64,000 bases of DNA. Origin: Flavobacterium sp. ZT3R18 (GTDB lineage Bacteria > Bacteroidota > Bacteroidia > Flavobacteriales > Flavobacteriaceae). The notes under the pieces were generated by a model that was not told where the DNA came from, searched no databases, and saw only the letters and a program-made list of their open reading frames with translations. A program made the position numbers and the translations under genes. How positions within the stretch are numbered: the stretch's first letter is position 1; the number at the start of each line of letters is the position of its first letter. Below are positions 10,427-19,811 of this stretch, in pieces. The stretch lies in assembly GCF_007097385.1 (NCBI RefSeq), contig NZ_VJZS01000002.1, positions 2,015 through 66,014 of the forward strand, given 5' to 3'.

Positions 10427-11998
10427 TTATTTCACAAGAGTTATCGAACCCTTTTTGGCAGATTGACCAGTAGGAGTAATTATATAATAATAAACAGGAT
10501 TGTAATTATTGAATTCAGGGGTATTGGTGTTTGGCCAATTAGAACAGTGTACCTTATCTACACAATCATCAGTACCATAATTATCATAATTATCGGTTTC
10601 AAATACAATTTCACCCAACGAGCTTAAAATCATCACTTTTGCCTTACCGTCTATATAATCATCTGGAATAATCCAAGTATCATTGGCACCGTCGTTATTA
10701 GGAGTAACGATATTAGCTATTTGTGGCACATTAAAATTAGTTTGGTAAGAAATTTCAAAAAGAAATTCATTACTGATTTGACAGCCGGAAGTTTGCGCAA
10801 TAATTACTTTATATTTTCCTTCAGCAGTAACATCTAATGAACTCTTGGTTTCGCCAGGAATGGTGGTACCATTAAGAAACCATTGATAGCTAGGTGAAAC
10901 CGCCGTTGTAGTCGTTGCAACGGATACTGTTTGTCCTTGTGGAATTTTATTGACCTTATCTTTATCTACGCCCGATATGTTGCTACTAATTTCGAATACT
11001 TTTAAATCAATTGACCCTGTAGATTTACATCCTCCAAAATCAACCTCACAAGTGTAAACACCAGGTAAATTGGTTTGATACGTTTGATCAGTAGCCCCTA
11101 CAATAACAGCATTGTTCTTTTTCCAAATATATACATTACCAGCAGAAGCAGTTAAAGTTGTATTTCCCAAACTGGAACAAAAAGGATTTCCGGAGCTAGA
11201 GGTGATTGTAGCCACAGTTCCAGATGTACCAGATACAGTAACTCGCTGTGAACTATAATTAACATCAGAACAAGGACCATAATTTAATTCGGCATAATAG
11301 ACTCCATTCATACTTACGACTAAGGAACTACCGGATTGTCCAGGAATTAAAGCATCATCTTTGTACCAATTGTATTTTAATTGTGGATAATTGGCAGGAG
11401 ATGAAGTTGGAATAGATGGAGTTGGATTGTATATTGTTAGAGTAACACTACCCCCATTACAATAACTTATAATATTGTTTTTATCATTGATAAAAAAAGG
11501 GTCATTATAAGCTTTATAATAGGCTGAAAGCGTTTTTACGCTACCAGGAATATTAATATTAAAACTAGAACTTGGCGTTCCTACAGAGGGCTTTACCCTT
11601 AATTGGTAGGTATTAGACCCTACTAAATTCATAGGAACCGAAAATGTTAGCGTTTTATCAGTCGCTGTGTCTGGAGGAGTTCCGGCTAAAGGAGCCAAAG
11701 TTGTAGTAGGAGTTGGTGTTATAAAAGAACCCGAAGGATCTGATAGCTCAACAACGAAAGTAACATCCGATGCAAAACCTGATATTGTGAATTGTGCTTG
11801 AAACTCATTAAATATTTCACCTGGTTTACTAGGATGAGCAGCACCAGCACAAATCTGACTAAATGGTAATTTTTGAGGCGTAATTGTACCTTGCGCAAAC
11901 AAAAAAAGTGTTGAAGGTAATACCAGCAACATTAAAAAGTTTAAAAAAGTATCTAAAGAAAAAACGAAAGTAGTTTTGCTTGACATATTAAATAGCAT
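10427..11998 (-). CDS. secreted Ig-like protein with T9SS type B sorting domain
   Basis: 523 residues. An N-terminal hydrophobic stretch (FLMLLVLPSTLFLFAQ) is a signal peptide. The middle contains several Ig/PKD-like modules with regularly spaced cysteines (YYAELNYGPCSD, YTCEVDFGGCKS, YKVIIAQTSGCQ). The end matches the gliding-motility type B sorting domain: NIVTPNNDGANDTW at about residues 433-446, then a short strand-rich tail ending KKGSITLVK. Proteins with this tail are carried across the outer membrane by T9SS and usually rely on a PorP/SprF partner, which is exactly the next gene. A second ATG at 11986 (MSSKTTF) is an equally good start. The binding target is unknown. Confidence 0.85.
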   Translation of the reverse strand: MLFNMSSKTTFVFSLDTFLNFLMLLVLPSTLFLFAQGTITPQKLPFSQICAGAAHPSKPGEIFNEFQAQFTISGFASDVTFVVELSDPSGSFITPTPTTTLAPLAGTPPDTATDKTLTFSVPMNLVGSNTYQLRVKPSVGTPSSSFNINIPGSVKTLSAYYKAYNDPFFINDKNNIISYCNGGSVTLTIYNPTPSIPTSSPANYPQLKYNWYKDDALIPGQSGSSLVVSMNGVYYAELNYGPCSDVNYSSQRVTVSGTSGTVATITSSSGNPFCSSLGNTTLTASAGNVYIWKKNNAVIVGATDQTYQTNLPGVYTCEVDFGGCKSTGSIDLKVFEISSNISGVDKDKVNKIPQGQTVSVATTTTAVSPSYQWFLNGTTIPGETKSSLDVTAEGKYKVIIAQTSGCQISNEFLFEISYQTNFNVPQIANIVTPNNDGANDTWIIPDDYIDGKAKVMILSSLGEIVFETDNYDNYGTDDCVDKVHCSNWPNTNTPEFNNYNPVYYYIITPTGQSAKKGSITLVK

Positions 11999-12032
11999 TT
12001 AAAACTAAAATTAAAGACTGTTTTTAAGTAAT

Positions 12033-12074
12033 AAAATGAAAGCAAAACCTCTGTTTAGGTTTTACTTTCATTTT
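12033..12074. terminator. bidirectional terminator-like hairpin
   Basis: An 18-base arm at 12033-12050 pairs with 12057-12074 with one mismatch, with an A-run on one side and a T-run on the other. It separates the beta-helix gene from the type B cargo gene, so the cargo/PorP pair probably has its own promoter. Confidence 0.7.
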
Positions 12075-12102
12075 ACAACTAAAAGTCATTATAACTTTAA
12101 TT

Positions 12103-13386
12103 TTATTTTGAAGAAGCCGTGAATTTAGAAAGAGCCAATCTAAAATCAGGTCTTTTTGGATTTGAAAAGTCATTGAATGTTTCTAAATTTGTAGTTTTAG
12201 AATACAAATTAAAAAACACACTATTTCCGTAATACCCTTCTAAATCTTCATTATTATCAATTCCTTCCGAAAATATATTTCCTTTACAGAAGTTTATATA
12301 CATTTCCTCAATACGAATCTTTTTAAGATTCTTATCGTTTATTTCAATCTTGCCATCTAAAACAACTGCAGGATTAAAACCTGAAATCACACTTTTACGT
12401 AAAACCAAATAAGAATTTTCACTTACGTAAACCCCTTCTTTAATTAAACCAGCTTTAATATCCGTGTCTATGTTTTCACTATCATTTAGCAAGGTCAAGT
12501 TTGTCGCGATAACAAGTGTTTGTTTTTTTGTAAAATCTACTTCTTCTTTTTTAACATAAGAGGAAACATCTAAACAACGCGATCCACTACTACTAGTTAA
12601 GTAGGAAGACCTTACAGCCAAAGAATTATCAATTTTAGCTTGTGTTCCTAAAGTAAATTTAAAATCTATTCCGTTAGACTTATAGGAAACCATTTTAGTC
12701 ATTACAGGCTCACCACCAAGAACTTCAAATGAATCTCCAGCAGCATAGCTCACCATAATATTTTCCAAAATTGTTTTGTTTCCAATTCCACCTAACAAAA
12801 GAGCATCAAAATTTTCTGAACCTCTTGGTTTTTTACCTGCGTATTCAATTCTAACAAATTTCAAAACTCCTGAAGAACTTGCAGGATTCAAACCTCCATA
12901 AGTAGTTAATGAAGGATCTAAATCGTAATTGACAGAAGAATAGGTTCCGAATTTATTAATTGGAGCATCACCAAGAATCACAATCCCGCCCCAATCACCC
13001 GCTTTTTTAAGCGATTTATTTGAAGTAAAAACAATAGGATCTGTCTCTAAACCTTCTGCAATCAGTTGAGCTCCCTTAGTAATAATCAAAGTTCCTTTTG
13101 ATTCGGAATCTCCAATAATTACCGTACCAGGTTCAATAGTAAGGATTGCATTATTAGTTACATACACATTACCTTGTATGATGTAAACTTCTTTTTTGAC
13201 CAATTTAGTATTCACAGCTATATTACCAGCAAGAATCTGAGTAGCTTCTCCATAGTCTGCTTTACCTGGTTTAAATTCAGTCCAATTGTTTAACCAATTG
13301 CTTGATCCAATTATTCCCTTTTCTTGTTGTGCATTTATATTGCAAACAACTGCAAGGAAAACCCATATAATAAATACATTTTTCAT
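12103..13386 (-). CDS. secreted right-handed beta-helix-like protein
   Basis: 427 residues. Signal peptide MKNVFIIWVFLAVVCNINAQ. The body shows the sequence style of parallel beta-helix proteins: short strand repeats such as VYIIQGNVYVTNNAILTIEPGTVIIG, then WGGIVILGDAPINKFG and FVRIEYAGKK. Homologous proteins are common in Bacteroidota as secreted surface proteins of unknown function. No catalytic motif is visible and no clear T9SS sorting tail was recognised at the C-terminus (it ends LALSKFTASSK). It is followed by a strong hairpin, so it is likely a single-gene transcript. Fold class is moderately sure; function is not known. Confidence 0.7.
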   Translation of the reverse strand: MKNVFIIWVFLAVVCNINAQQEKGIIGSSNWLNNWTEFKPGKADYGEATQILAGNIAVNTKLVKKEVYIIQGNVYVTNNAILTIEPGTVIIGDSESKGTLIITKGAQLIAEGLETDPIVFTSNKSLKKAGDWGGIVILGDAPINKFGTYSSVNYDLDPSLTTYGGLNPASSSGVLKFVRIEYAGKKPRGSENFDALLLGGIGNKTILENIMVSYAAGDSFEVLGGEPVMTKMVSYKSNGIDFKFTLGTQAKIDNSLAVRSSYLTSSSGSRCLDVSSYVKKEEVDFTKKQTLVIATNLTLLNDSENIDTDIKAGLIKEGVYVSENSYLVLRKSVISGFNPAVVLDGKIEINDKNLKKIRIEEMYINFCKGNIFSEGIDNNEDLEGYYGNSVFFNLYSKTTNLETFNDFSNPKRPDFRLALSKFTASSK

Positions 13387-13510
13387 AGGTTTGGGGCGAT
13401 AAAATTATTATTATTTGTAATCTCTGTAGGCAAGAGTTTATAAACTCATTAAAAGAGTTGAAGATCAAACTTAGTAAAGACTGTTACATCTTTTCCAAAA
13501 AAATTTATTT

Positions 13511-13966
13511 TTATTGGTGCTCAACTTCATGCAATGACTTCAATGTTTGCTCATAGAACAAAACCATAGTCACTAGTTGTCCTTTATCTGAATAAGGCAG
13601 CATTTTTCTTAAAAAATCTACCGTTACATCTAAATACACATTCGTTGCCTCTGTTTCTAAATCTAATGCTTTTTTGTTTACATCATCATTAGGAATACCA
13701 AGATCAACCAAAGTTACACCCGGTTTTGTAGCCAAAGCAATATTTGGTAATGTTCTTACAATAACCTTCATACGTTCGATGTACAATTCCACCAATTCAC
13801 CTTTTGACATTGCTCTTAATGTCTTATCATCATAAAAAGTACGAATTGAAGCACTAGTGCTAATAATACTTTTTGGCATATTTGGATTTTTGGCCTGTGC
13901 CTTAACTGTAACTGTAGTACTAAATGCTAACATAAAAATACTGAAAAAAATAAATTTCCCTTTCAT
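13511..13966 (-). CDS. small secreted protein of unknown function
   Basis: 151 residues from the ATG at 13966; the frame is open further upstream only through a TTG that would place a non-signal extension in front of a good signal peptide (FIFFSIFMLAFSTTVTVKAQA). The mature part is about 127 residues, mostly helical, with no cysteine and no motif I recognise (SKGELVELYIERMKVIVRTLPNIA). It lies in the same direction as the upstream surface genes, with about 125 bases to the beta-helix gene, and divergent from holB. Confidence 0.7.
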   Translation of the reverse strand: MKGKFIFFSIFMLAFSTTVTVKAQAKNPNMPKSIISTSASIRTFYDDKTLRAMSKGELVELYIERMKVIVRTLPNIALATKPGVTLVDLGIPNDDVNKKALDLETEATNVYLDVTVDFLRKMLPYSDKGQLVTMVLFYEQTLKSLHEVEHQ

Positions 13967-14373
13967 ACCGTAGATATATTTAATTAATAAAACAAAAATA
14001 TACAAATATTTTGAATTTGCAAGTCCAAAAAAATATTTTAAAGTCAATTTTAAGATAAAAACAAAGGGAAAACAACGTTATGACGAGTAAAACCAACACT
14101 TTGTCGGCATAATTATTAAATATATAAAATAACAATTAACATAAAAAATATTATTTTAAATGTGATTTACCTTGTTAAAGCGACACCATGAAAAACAAGC
14201 GCATATTTAGTTGTTAATATTAACACGAAAGTTATTAACATCTTTTCAATCCGTACTATAAAAAACATTAAATTTGACGCCTTTTTTTTATTCATTCTCG
14301 TTTTAATTTAAATCTTATATAAACTTTACTATGGATTATTTTTGACTAAATCATTTTCTTATATCTTTGCTTC
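13967..14373. other. divergent intergenic region
   Basis: 407 bases, very AT-rich, between two divergent genes. The right end holds the holB promoter. A stretch at 14090-14107 (GTAAAACCAACACTTT) is also found at about 27184, inside a mobile-looking repeat. No further gene is seen. Confidence 0.5.
14342..14369 (+). promoter_or_regulatory. holB promoter, Bacteroidota type
   Basis: TTG at 14342-14344, 17 bases, then TATCTTTG at 14362-14369. The -7 element ends four bases before the ATG, so the transcript probably starts at or next to the start codon. Confidence 0.6.
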
Positions 14374-15510
14374 ATGCAATTTTCAGAAATTCTAGGACAA
14401 GATTATATTAAAAATCATTTAACAAAAAGTGCCGATTTAGGAAGAATTCCTCATGCTCAATTATTTGTAGGTCCTGAAGGAAGTGGTACTCTGGCCATGG
14501 CAATAGCCTATTCTCAGTATGTACTTTGTAATAATAGTGGCGGCTTGAATGAATCTTGTGTACTGAAATTTCAAAAATTATCCCATCCAGATTTGCATTT
14601 TGTCTATCCAACGGTAACTACTGAAGAGGTAAAACAAAAACCAAAGAGTATCGATTTCATAACCGATTGGCGGCAATTTATAACTGAAAATCCATACGGA
14701 AGTTTATTTGATTGGTACGCCAAATTGGGTGTTCAGAATAAGCAAGGAGAAATTCGCGTAGATGATGCTCAAGAAATTCTAAAATCATTGGCATTAAAAT
14801 CATACGAAGGTGGTTATAAGATCATGATTATTTGGATGGCTGATAAATTAAACACTGCCGCATCCAATAAATTATTAAAGTTACTGGAAGAACCGCCGGA
14901 AAAAACAGTATTTATATTGATTTCTGAAAATGAAGAAGATATCATTCAAACGATTCGATCTCGTTGCCAAATCGTACATTTTAATGGTTTAAGTGAACAA
15001 ACCATTTCAGATGCATTACTAATCAGAGAGCAAATTGACCCCAAACTAGCGGTAAAGATTGCTCATCAAGCACAGGGTAACTACTCTAAAGCGCTCCACT
15101 TATTATATGATGATAGTGACGAATTTCCATTTGAACAATGGTTTGTGACTTGGGTTAGAGCCGCCTTTAAAGCCAAAGGAAATGCCGCCGCGATTCAGGA
15201 TTTGATACTATGGAGTGAGCAAATTGCCGCTTTAGGAAGAGAAACCCAGAAAAAATTCCTGTTGTTTTGTATTGAAATGTTCCGTCAGGCTTTGTTACTG
15301 AATTATGAAAGCCAAAAACTGGTGTACATTGAACCAAAAGTTGAAAAATTCAAACTGGAAAATTTTGCGCCTTTTGTAAACGGAAATAACATAAACGACA
15401 TTTTTAAAGAACTATCGGATGCGATGTATCATATAGAACGCAATGGAAATGCAAAAATAATTTTAACTGATTTATCCATAAAACTAACTCGTCTAATCCA
15501 TAAAAAATAA
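14374..15510 (+). CDS. holB: DNA polymerase III subunit delta'
   Basis: 378 residues. This is the clamp-loader delta' subunit, part of the complex that opens the sliding clamp and places it on primed DNA. The N-terminal AAA+ domain begins FSEILGQDYIKNHL; the P-loop position reads GPEGSGT (residues 33-39) and lacks the usual lysine, as expected for a non-ATP-binding delta'. The SRC motif with the arginine finger is present (IRSRCQIVHF, about residue 195), preceded by LLKLLEEPPEKTVFIL. The C-terminal collar region is helical. It is followed at 6 bases by a small membrane protein gene, then a thioesterase. Confidence 0.93.
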   Translation: MQFSEILGQDYIKNHLTKSADLGRIPHAQLFVGPEGSGTLAMAIAYSQYVLCNNSGGLNESCVLKFQKLSHPDLHFVYPTVTTEEVKQKPKSIDFITDWRQFITENPYGSLFDWYAKLGVQNKQGEIRVDDAQEILKSLALKSYEGGYKIMIIWMADKLNTAASNKLLKLLEEPPEKTVFILISENEEDIIQTIRSRCQIVHFNGLSEQTISDALLIREQIDPKLAVKIAHQAQGNYSKALHLLYDDSDEFPFEQWFVTWVRAAFKAKGNAAAIQDLILWSEQIAALGRETQKKFLLFCIEMFRQALLLNYESQKLVYIEPKVEKFKLENFAPFVNGNNINDIFKELSDAMYHIERNGNAKIILTDLSIKLTRLIHKK

Positions 15511-15516
15511 TTAAAC

Positions 15517-15900
15517 ATGAATAACATTGCCTCCATCCTAATTTTAATTTTTTTAGCCATTACCTTTTTACAATCAGCCTATGACAAATTGTTCTATTGG
15601 AAAGACAATCTAGATTGGTTAAAAGAACACTTTGCCGCAACTCCTTTAAAAAATCAAGTACCCTTGGCCTTACTTAATGTATTAATTTTAGAATTAATTT
15701 CTGGGATTTTATGCGTGGTTGGCGCTATAGAATTGGCCGTAAATAGCGGAAGAATCTATGGTTTATACGGAGCCATTTTTTCTTGTATTACGCTTATAAT
15801 GTTGCTTTTTGGACAACGATTAGCAAAAGATTATGACGGAGCTAGAACCATTGTCCTTTATTTTATTCCTGCGGTAATGGCAGTGTATTGGCTCAATTAA
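15517..15900 (+). CDS. DoxX-like small membrane protein
   Basis: 127 residues with four predicted membrane helices (about residues 5-22, 48-68, 78-100 and 108-126) and the DoxX-type opening FLQSAYDKLFYWKDN. DoxX-family proteins are inner-membrane proteins, some linked to redox homeostasis; no catalytic residue points to a specific reaction here. It starts 6 bases after holB, so the two are probably co-transcribed. Confidence 0.75.
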   Translation: MNNIASILILIFLAITFLQSAYDKLFYWKDNLDWLKEHFAATPLKNQVPLALLNVLILELISGILCVVGAIELAVNSGRIYGLYGAIFSCITLIMLLFGQRLAKDYDGARTIVLYFIPAVMAVYWLN

Positions 15901-15959
15901 ATTTTAGATTGCAGATTTTAGATTTCAGATTTCAAATAACAGAAAACAGATAACAGATA

Positions 15960-16469
15960 ATGACACCAAAACATCCTTCAGAATCCTTGACTATATTAAC
16001 CGATTTGGTTTTACCGAGCGAAACCAATCCTTTGAACAACTTATTTGGAGGGGAATTATTGGCCAGAATGGATCGTGCAGCGAGCATTGCCGCAGGAAGA
16101 CATTCGCGTAGAATAGGTGTAACGGCTTCTGTTAATCATGTGGCTTTCAACAAATCCATTCCGCTAGGGAGTGTTGTAATTATTGAAGCCAAAGTATCCA
16201 GAGCTTTTAAAAGTTCGATGGAAATCTATCTGGATGTTTGGGTAGAAGACCGCCAATCCGGAAACAGAACCAAAGCCAATGAAGCGATTTATACTTTTGT
16301 AGCGGTAGATGATACCGGAAGACCCGTAGAAGTTCCTTCACTTGAACCTGAAACAGAGTTAGAAAAACAACGTTACGAGGCAGCTTTGAGAAGAAAACAA
16401 TTGAGCTTAGTATTGGCCGGCAAAATGAATCCTCATGATGCTACTGAATTAAAAGCCCTTTTTACATAG
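15960..16469 (+). CDS. acyl-CoA thioesterase, hotdog fold
   Basis: 169 residues with a single hotdog domain of the YciA/ACOT type. NNLFGGELLARMDRAAS (about residues 22-38) covers the central helix with its conserved Gly-Gly and Asp, and VNHVAFNKSIPLGSVV follows. These enzymes hydrolyse acyl-CoA to free acid and CoA in the cytoplasm, working as oligomers. The length matches the family. The 59-base gap from the DoxX-like gene is made of short AGATTTCAGATTT-type repeats. Exact chain-length preference cannot be read from sequence. Confidence 0.87.
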   Translation: MTPKHPSESLTILTDLVLPSETNPLNNLFGGELLARMDRAASIAAGRHSRRIGVTASVNHVAFNKSIPLGSVVIIEAKVSRAFKSSMEIYLDVWVEDRQSGNRTKANEAIYTFVAVDDTGRPVEVPSLEPETELEKQRYEAALRRKQLSLVLAGKMNPHDATELKALFT

Positions 16470-16597
16470 AAATCAATCTCTAGCAAAGCCGATTGATTCC
16501 AAAAAACAACTATTGCAACTTCAGAAAAAAGAAGTATTTTTACGAAAATAAAATTAAATCAAGCCTATATTACAAGCCTATAGTATTGCAAAAAAAC

Positions 16598-17635
16598 ATG
16601 AAAAAAGAAAAAGAGATGAAAGAAAAAACCAGTTCAGAGAAAGAAGCCAAGTTAAAAGCATTGCAATTAACGCTTGACAAATTAGACAAAACTTACGGAA
16701 AAGGGACTGTAATGAAAATGGGGGATAAAGCCATTGAGGAAGTAGAAACTATCTCGTCAGGGTCTTTAGGAATTGATTTAGCATTGGGAGTTGGTGGTTA
16801 TCCAAGAGGAAGAATTATAGAAATTTACGGACCGGAATCTTCTGGTAAAACTACATTAACACTACATGCTATTGCCGAGGCTCAAAAAGCGGGTGGAATA
16901 GCTGCTTTTATAGATGCGGAACATGCATTTGATAGAAATTATGCAGAGAAATTGGGGGTTGATATCGAAAACCTAATCATCTCACAACCGGATAACGGGG
17001 AGCAAGCCTTAGAAATCGCCGAAAATTTGATTCGTTCTGGAGCCATTGACATTGTGGTAATTGACTCTGTTGCAGCCTTAACGCCTAAAAGTGAAATTGA
17101 AGGTGAAATGGGAGATTCAAAAATGGGACTTCACGCTCGATTAATGTCTCAAGCCCTGAGAAAATTAACGGGAACAATCAGCAAAACGAACTGTACAGTA
17201 TTTTTTATCAACCAGTTGAGAGAGAAAATTGGAGTTATGTTTGGTAATCCAGAAACTACAACGGGAGGAAATGCACTGAAGTTTTATGCTTCGGTACGTT
17301 TGGATATTCGTCGTTCTACTCAGATTAAAGATGGGGATAACGTATTGGGTAACCGAACTAAAGTGAAAGTGGTTAAAAACAAAGTCGCACCACCATTTAA
17401 AGTGGCCGAATTTGACATTATGTATGGAGAAGGAATCTCTAAAACTGGTGAAATATTGGATCTTGCAGTAGAATTTGAAATTATCAAAAAAGCGGGTTCT
17501 TGGTTCAGTTATGGCGAAACCAAACTAGGGCAAGGACGTGATGCAGTAAAATCATTGATAAAAGACAATCCAGAATTAGCAGATGAACTGGAAGTGAAGA
17601 TCAAAAATCACATCAAAGAATTGGCAGCTGCCTAA
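16598..17635 (+). CDS. recA: recombinase RecA
   Basis: 345 residues from the ATG at 16598; a second ATG at 16616 is equally possible. Walker A is GPESSGKT, followed by [10 protein letters not shown] and the Walker B strand [12 protein letters not shown]. The DNA-binding loop regions are intact ([44 protein letters not shown]). RecA forms filaments on single-stranded DNA for recombination and SOS induction. Length fits the family. It ends in a strong terminator and is convergent with plsC. No obvious SOS box was identified by eye. Confidence 0.97.
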   Translation: MKKEKEMKEKTSSEKEAKLKALQLTLDKLDKTYGKGTVMKMGDKAIEEVETISSGSLGIDLALGVGGYPRGRIIEIYGPESSGKTTLTLHAIAEAQKAGGIAAFIDAEHAFDRNYAEKLGVDIENLIISQPDNGEQALEIAENLIRSGAIDIVVIDSVAALTPKSEIEGEMGDSKMGLHARLMSQALRKLTGTISKTNCTVFFINQLREKIGVMFGNPETTTGGNALKFYASVRLDIRRSTQIKDGDNVLGNRTKVKVVKNKVAPPFKVAEFDIMYGEGISKTGEILDLAVEFEIIKKAGSWFSYGETKLGQGRDAVKSLIKDNPELADELEVKIKNHIKELAAA

Positions 17636-17642
17636 AAATTTA

Positions 17643-17670
17643 AAAAGCCCGCAATTGCGGGCTTTTTTTT
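17643..17670 (+). terminator. recA intrinsic terminator
   Basis: AAGCCCGCAATTGCGGGCTT stem (perfect, GC-rich) followed by eight Ts, directly after the recA stop. Confidence 0.95.
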
Positions 17671-17692
17671 ATGGTTCTACCACGAATTGTGT

Positions 17693-17796
17693 GGGTTGCT
17701 TTTATTTCGCCACGAATTTCACGAATTATCCACGAATTAATTTATTTGAATTTCAAAGAATTAGTGTTAATTAGTGTAATTCGTGGCTAACTTTTT
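17693..17796. repeat. intergenic CACGAATT repeat (inverted)
   Basis: CACGAATTTCACGAATTATCCACGAATTAA-like half at 17702-17740 faces an AATTCGTGGC-like half at 17775-17793. The same family lies at 19812-20106, 28699-28782 and 50538-50640, and a related form at 30590-30650. It has no coding capacity. Confidence 0.75.
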
Positions 17797-17856
17797 TTTA
17801 TTTATGTCCACCCACACAGTTCAGGGTAGCTCTTTTTTTATAACAGCTTATGTAAA

Positions 17857-18609
17857 TTATTTCAGCTTATCTAGCTTCTCAAACTCGAGTAATTCATTAT
17901 AAATAAGATCCCGTACTTCCTCCTTAATTTCTTTTCTATGGGCTATTTTGCCAATAGTTTCAACATAAGGAAGGATTTTAACCCTCATTAGACCTGGACT
18001 TCCGCTATAAAAAGTATAGGATAATCTTTTTTTATTGTCCGGAAAAATCAGAGGGACAATAGGCAATTGATGTTCTATTGCCAAACGAAAGGCACCATCT
18101 TTAAAACTGTCCAATAGGATCGATTCATCATGTGGCACTCCGCCTTCGGGGAATATACAAATGCTCAATCCGCGATCAATTCTTTTTTGAGCTTCATCAA
18201 ACACTTCCATTCTGCTTTTGGAACAATTTCTATCGACCAAAATACTGGTTCTTTTGTAGAAAAAGCCAAATAATGGGATTTTTGACAGCGATTTTTTTCC
18301 CACAAAAACAAATGGATTTTCAACAACGGCAAGCATTAACATAATATCCGACATCGAAGTATGATTGGCTACAAACATATAACTTTTATGAGGGTCTAAA
18401 TTTTGAATTTTTTCGACTTTATAATAAAATCCCATTCCAAAAAGAACACATTTTGCCCAAATACGGGACATCTTGAAAAAATAGGGATAGCCTCTTTCGG
18501 TCAAGATGGAAGCCACCAAAAAAGGAGACATAATAAGGATCGGAATAAGCATTACGACATAAAACCAAACCCGCCAAACGGCCCAAAACATCTTTTTTAT
18601 ACCTTTCAT
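17857..18609 (-). CDS. plsC: 1-acyl-sn-glycerol-3-phosphate acyltransferase
   Basis: 250 residues from the ATG at 18609. PlsC transfers a second acyl chain to lysophosphatidic acid, giving phosphatidic acid, at the inner membrane. Seen: two N-terminal hydrophobic stretches (VWFYVVMLIPILIM and the next), the catalytic NHTSMSD (HX4D, about residue 82) and the FPEGG substrate motif (about residue 153). The frame is open up to an ATG at 18681, but those extra codons run through a palindromic intergenic repeat (18648-18665), so the shorter start is preferred. Convergent with recA, divergent from trpS. Confidence 0.9.
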   Translation of the reverse strand: MKGIKKMFWAVWRVWFYVVMLIPILIMSPFLVASILTERGYPYFFKMSRIWAKCVLFGMGFYYKVEKIQNLDPHKSYMFVANHTSMSDIMLMLAVVENPFVFVGKKSLSKIPLFGFFYKRTSILVDRNCSKSRMEVFDEAQKRIDRGLSICIFPEGGVPHDESILLDSFKDGAFRLAIEHQLPIVPLIFPDNKKRLSYTFYSGSPGLMRVKILPYVETIGKIAHRKEIKEEVRDLIYNELLEFEKLDKLK

Positions 18610-18742
18610 GTGTTGATAATAATTGTTTTTTAAAGGATCACGATAACTCCCGATAATTATCGAGAAGGGAGGTATCGCCATTCTTCATTTTTATTTGTTT
18701 TTTGGAATCATGGCGATTTCACAATGTCAAAAGTAAGGAAAC

Positions 18743-18774
18743 TTGCGGAAAATTTAGCAAAAGAATTAACTTTG
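18743..18774 (+). promoter_or_regulatory. trpS promoter, Bacteroidota type
   Basis: TTG at 18743-18745, 21-base spacer, TAACTTTG at 18767-18774, 54 bases before the trpS ATG. Confidence 0.6.
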
Positions 18775-18827
18775 CAAAAAAAATCACTTTTCGATAACGA
18801 AATCTATAGGGAATAAAATACATTAAA

Positions 18828-19802
18828 ATGGCAAAAATACTTACAGGCGTTCAGAGCACGGGAACGCCGCATTTAGGGAACTTACTTGGAGCAATTATAC
18901 CAGCAATAGAACTATCTAATAAACCCGAAAACGAATCTTTTCTTTTTATAGCCGATTTACACTCGATTACACAAATAAAAAACGGAGAGACATTAAGAGC
19001 CAATACCTACAGTACTGCAGCGGCTTGGTTGGCATGTGGTTTAAATGTAGAAAAAGTGGTTTTTTACCGTCAATCAGATGTGCCACAAACGGCTGAATTA
19101 TCTTGGTATTTGAGTTGTTTTTTCCCTTACCAAAGGTTGACATTGGCGCATTCTTTCAAAGATAAAGCGGACCGATTGGAAGATGTAAATGCCGGATTGT
19201 TTTCTTATCCGATGTTGATGGCTGCCGATATTTTGTTGTATGATGCCGAATTTGTACCTGTGGGAAAAGACCAGTTGCAACATGTAGAAATTACTAGGGA
19301 TGTGGCTTCCCGTTTCAATTTCCAAATGGGGGAAACTTTTGTCCTTCCGGAGGCTAAAATCCAAGAAGACAGCATGCTAATTCCCGGAACCAATGGCGGA
19401 AAAATGAGCAAATCGGCCAATAATTTTATCAATATTTTCTTGGATGACAAAGCGTTACGCAAGCAAATAATGGGTATCGAAACCGACAGTACACCACTAG
19501 AAGATCCAAAAAATCCTGAAACTTGTAATTGTTTTGCTTTGTATAAACTAATGGCCAATGAAAGCCAGATAGCAACCATGACGGCTAATTATTTGGGAGG
19601 TAATTATGGGTATGGTCACGCGAAACAAGCTTTGTTTGAATTGATTGTTGAAAAATTTAAAACCGAAAGAGAAAAATACAATTACTACATCAATAATCTC
19701 CCTGAAGTAGATGCTTTGTTGAAAATTGGAGCCGAAAAAGCGAGTACAGTTGCCAATGGTGTTTTGGGAAGAGTGAGAGAGAAATTGGGGTTTGAGGTTT
19801 AA
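18828..19802 (+). CDS. trpS: tryptophan--tRNA ligase
   Basis: 324 residues, the usual size for bacterial TrpRS. It charges tRNA-Trp with tryptophan using ATP. The class I signature reads TGTPHLGNLLGAI near the N-terminus and KMSKS lies at about residue 193. SDVPQTAELSWYLSCFF and FPYQRLTL match conserved TrpRS blocks, and the middle holds the GKDQLQHVEITRD motif. Single gene with its own promoter; followed by a large inverted repeat rather than an ordinary terminator. Confidence 0.96.
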   Translation: MAKILTGVQSTGTPHLGNLLGAIIPAIELSNKPENESFLFIADLHSITQIKNGETLRANTYSTAAAWLACGLNVEKVVFYRQSDVPQTAELSWYLSCFFPYQRLTLAHSFKDKADRLEDVNAGLFSYPMLMAADILLYDAEFVPVGKDQLQHVEITRDVASRFNFQMGETFVLPEAKIQEDSMLIPGTNGGKMSKSANNFINIFLDDKALRKQIMGIETDSTPLEDPKNPETCNCFALYKLMANESQIATMTANYLGGNYGYGHAKQALFELIVEKFKTEREKYNYYINNLPEVDALLKIGAEKASTVANGVLGRVREKLGFEV

Positions 19803-19811
19803 AAAAGAATA

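Noticed and set aside
14090..14107. Remnant of a mobile repeat before holB
   Set aside because: Only 16 to 18 bases match the element at 27180-27219, which is too little to call.
14374..14500. HolB with broken ATPase motif as a defect
   Set aside because: Loss of the P-loop lysine is normal in delta' subunits.
16493..16597. Longer RecA starting at 16493
   Set aside because: That start is a TTG and the added residues are unlike RecA N-termini.
17693..17796. CRISPR array from the repeated CACGAATT units
   Set aside because: Units are short, inverted and not evenly spaced by unique spacers.
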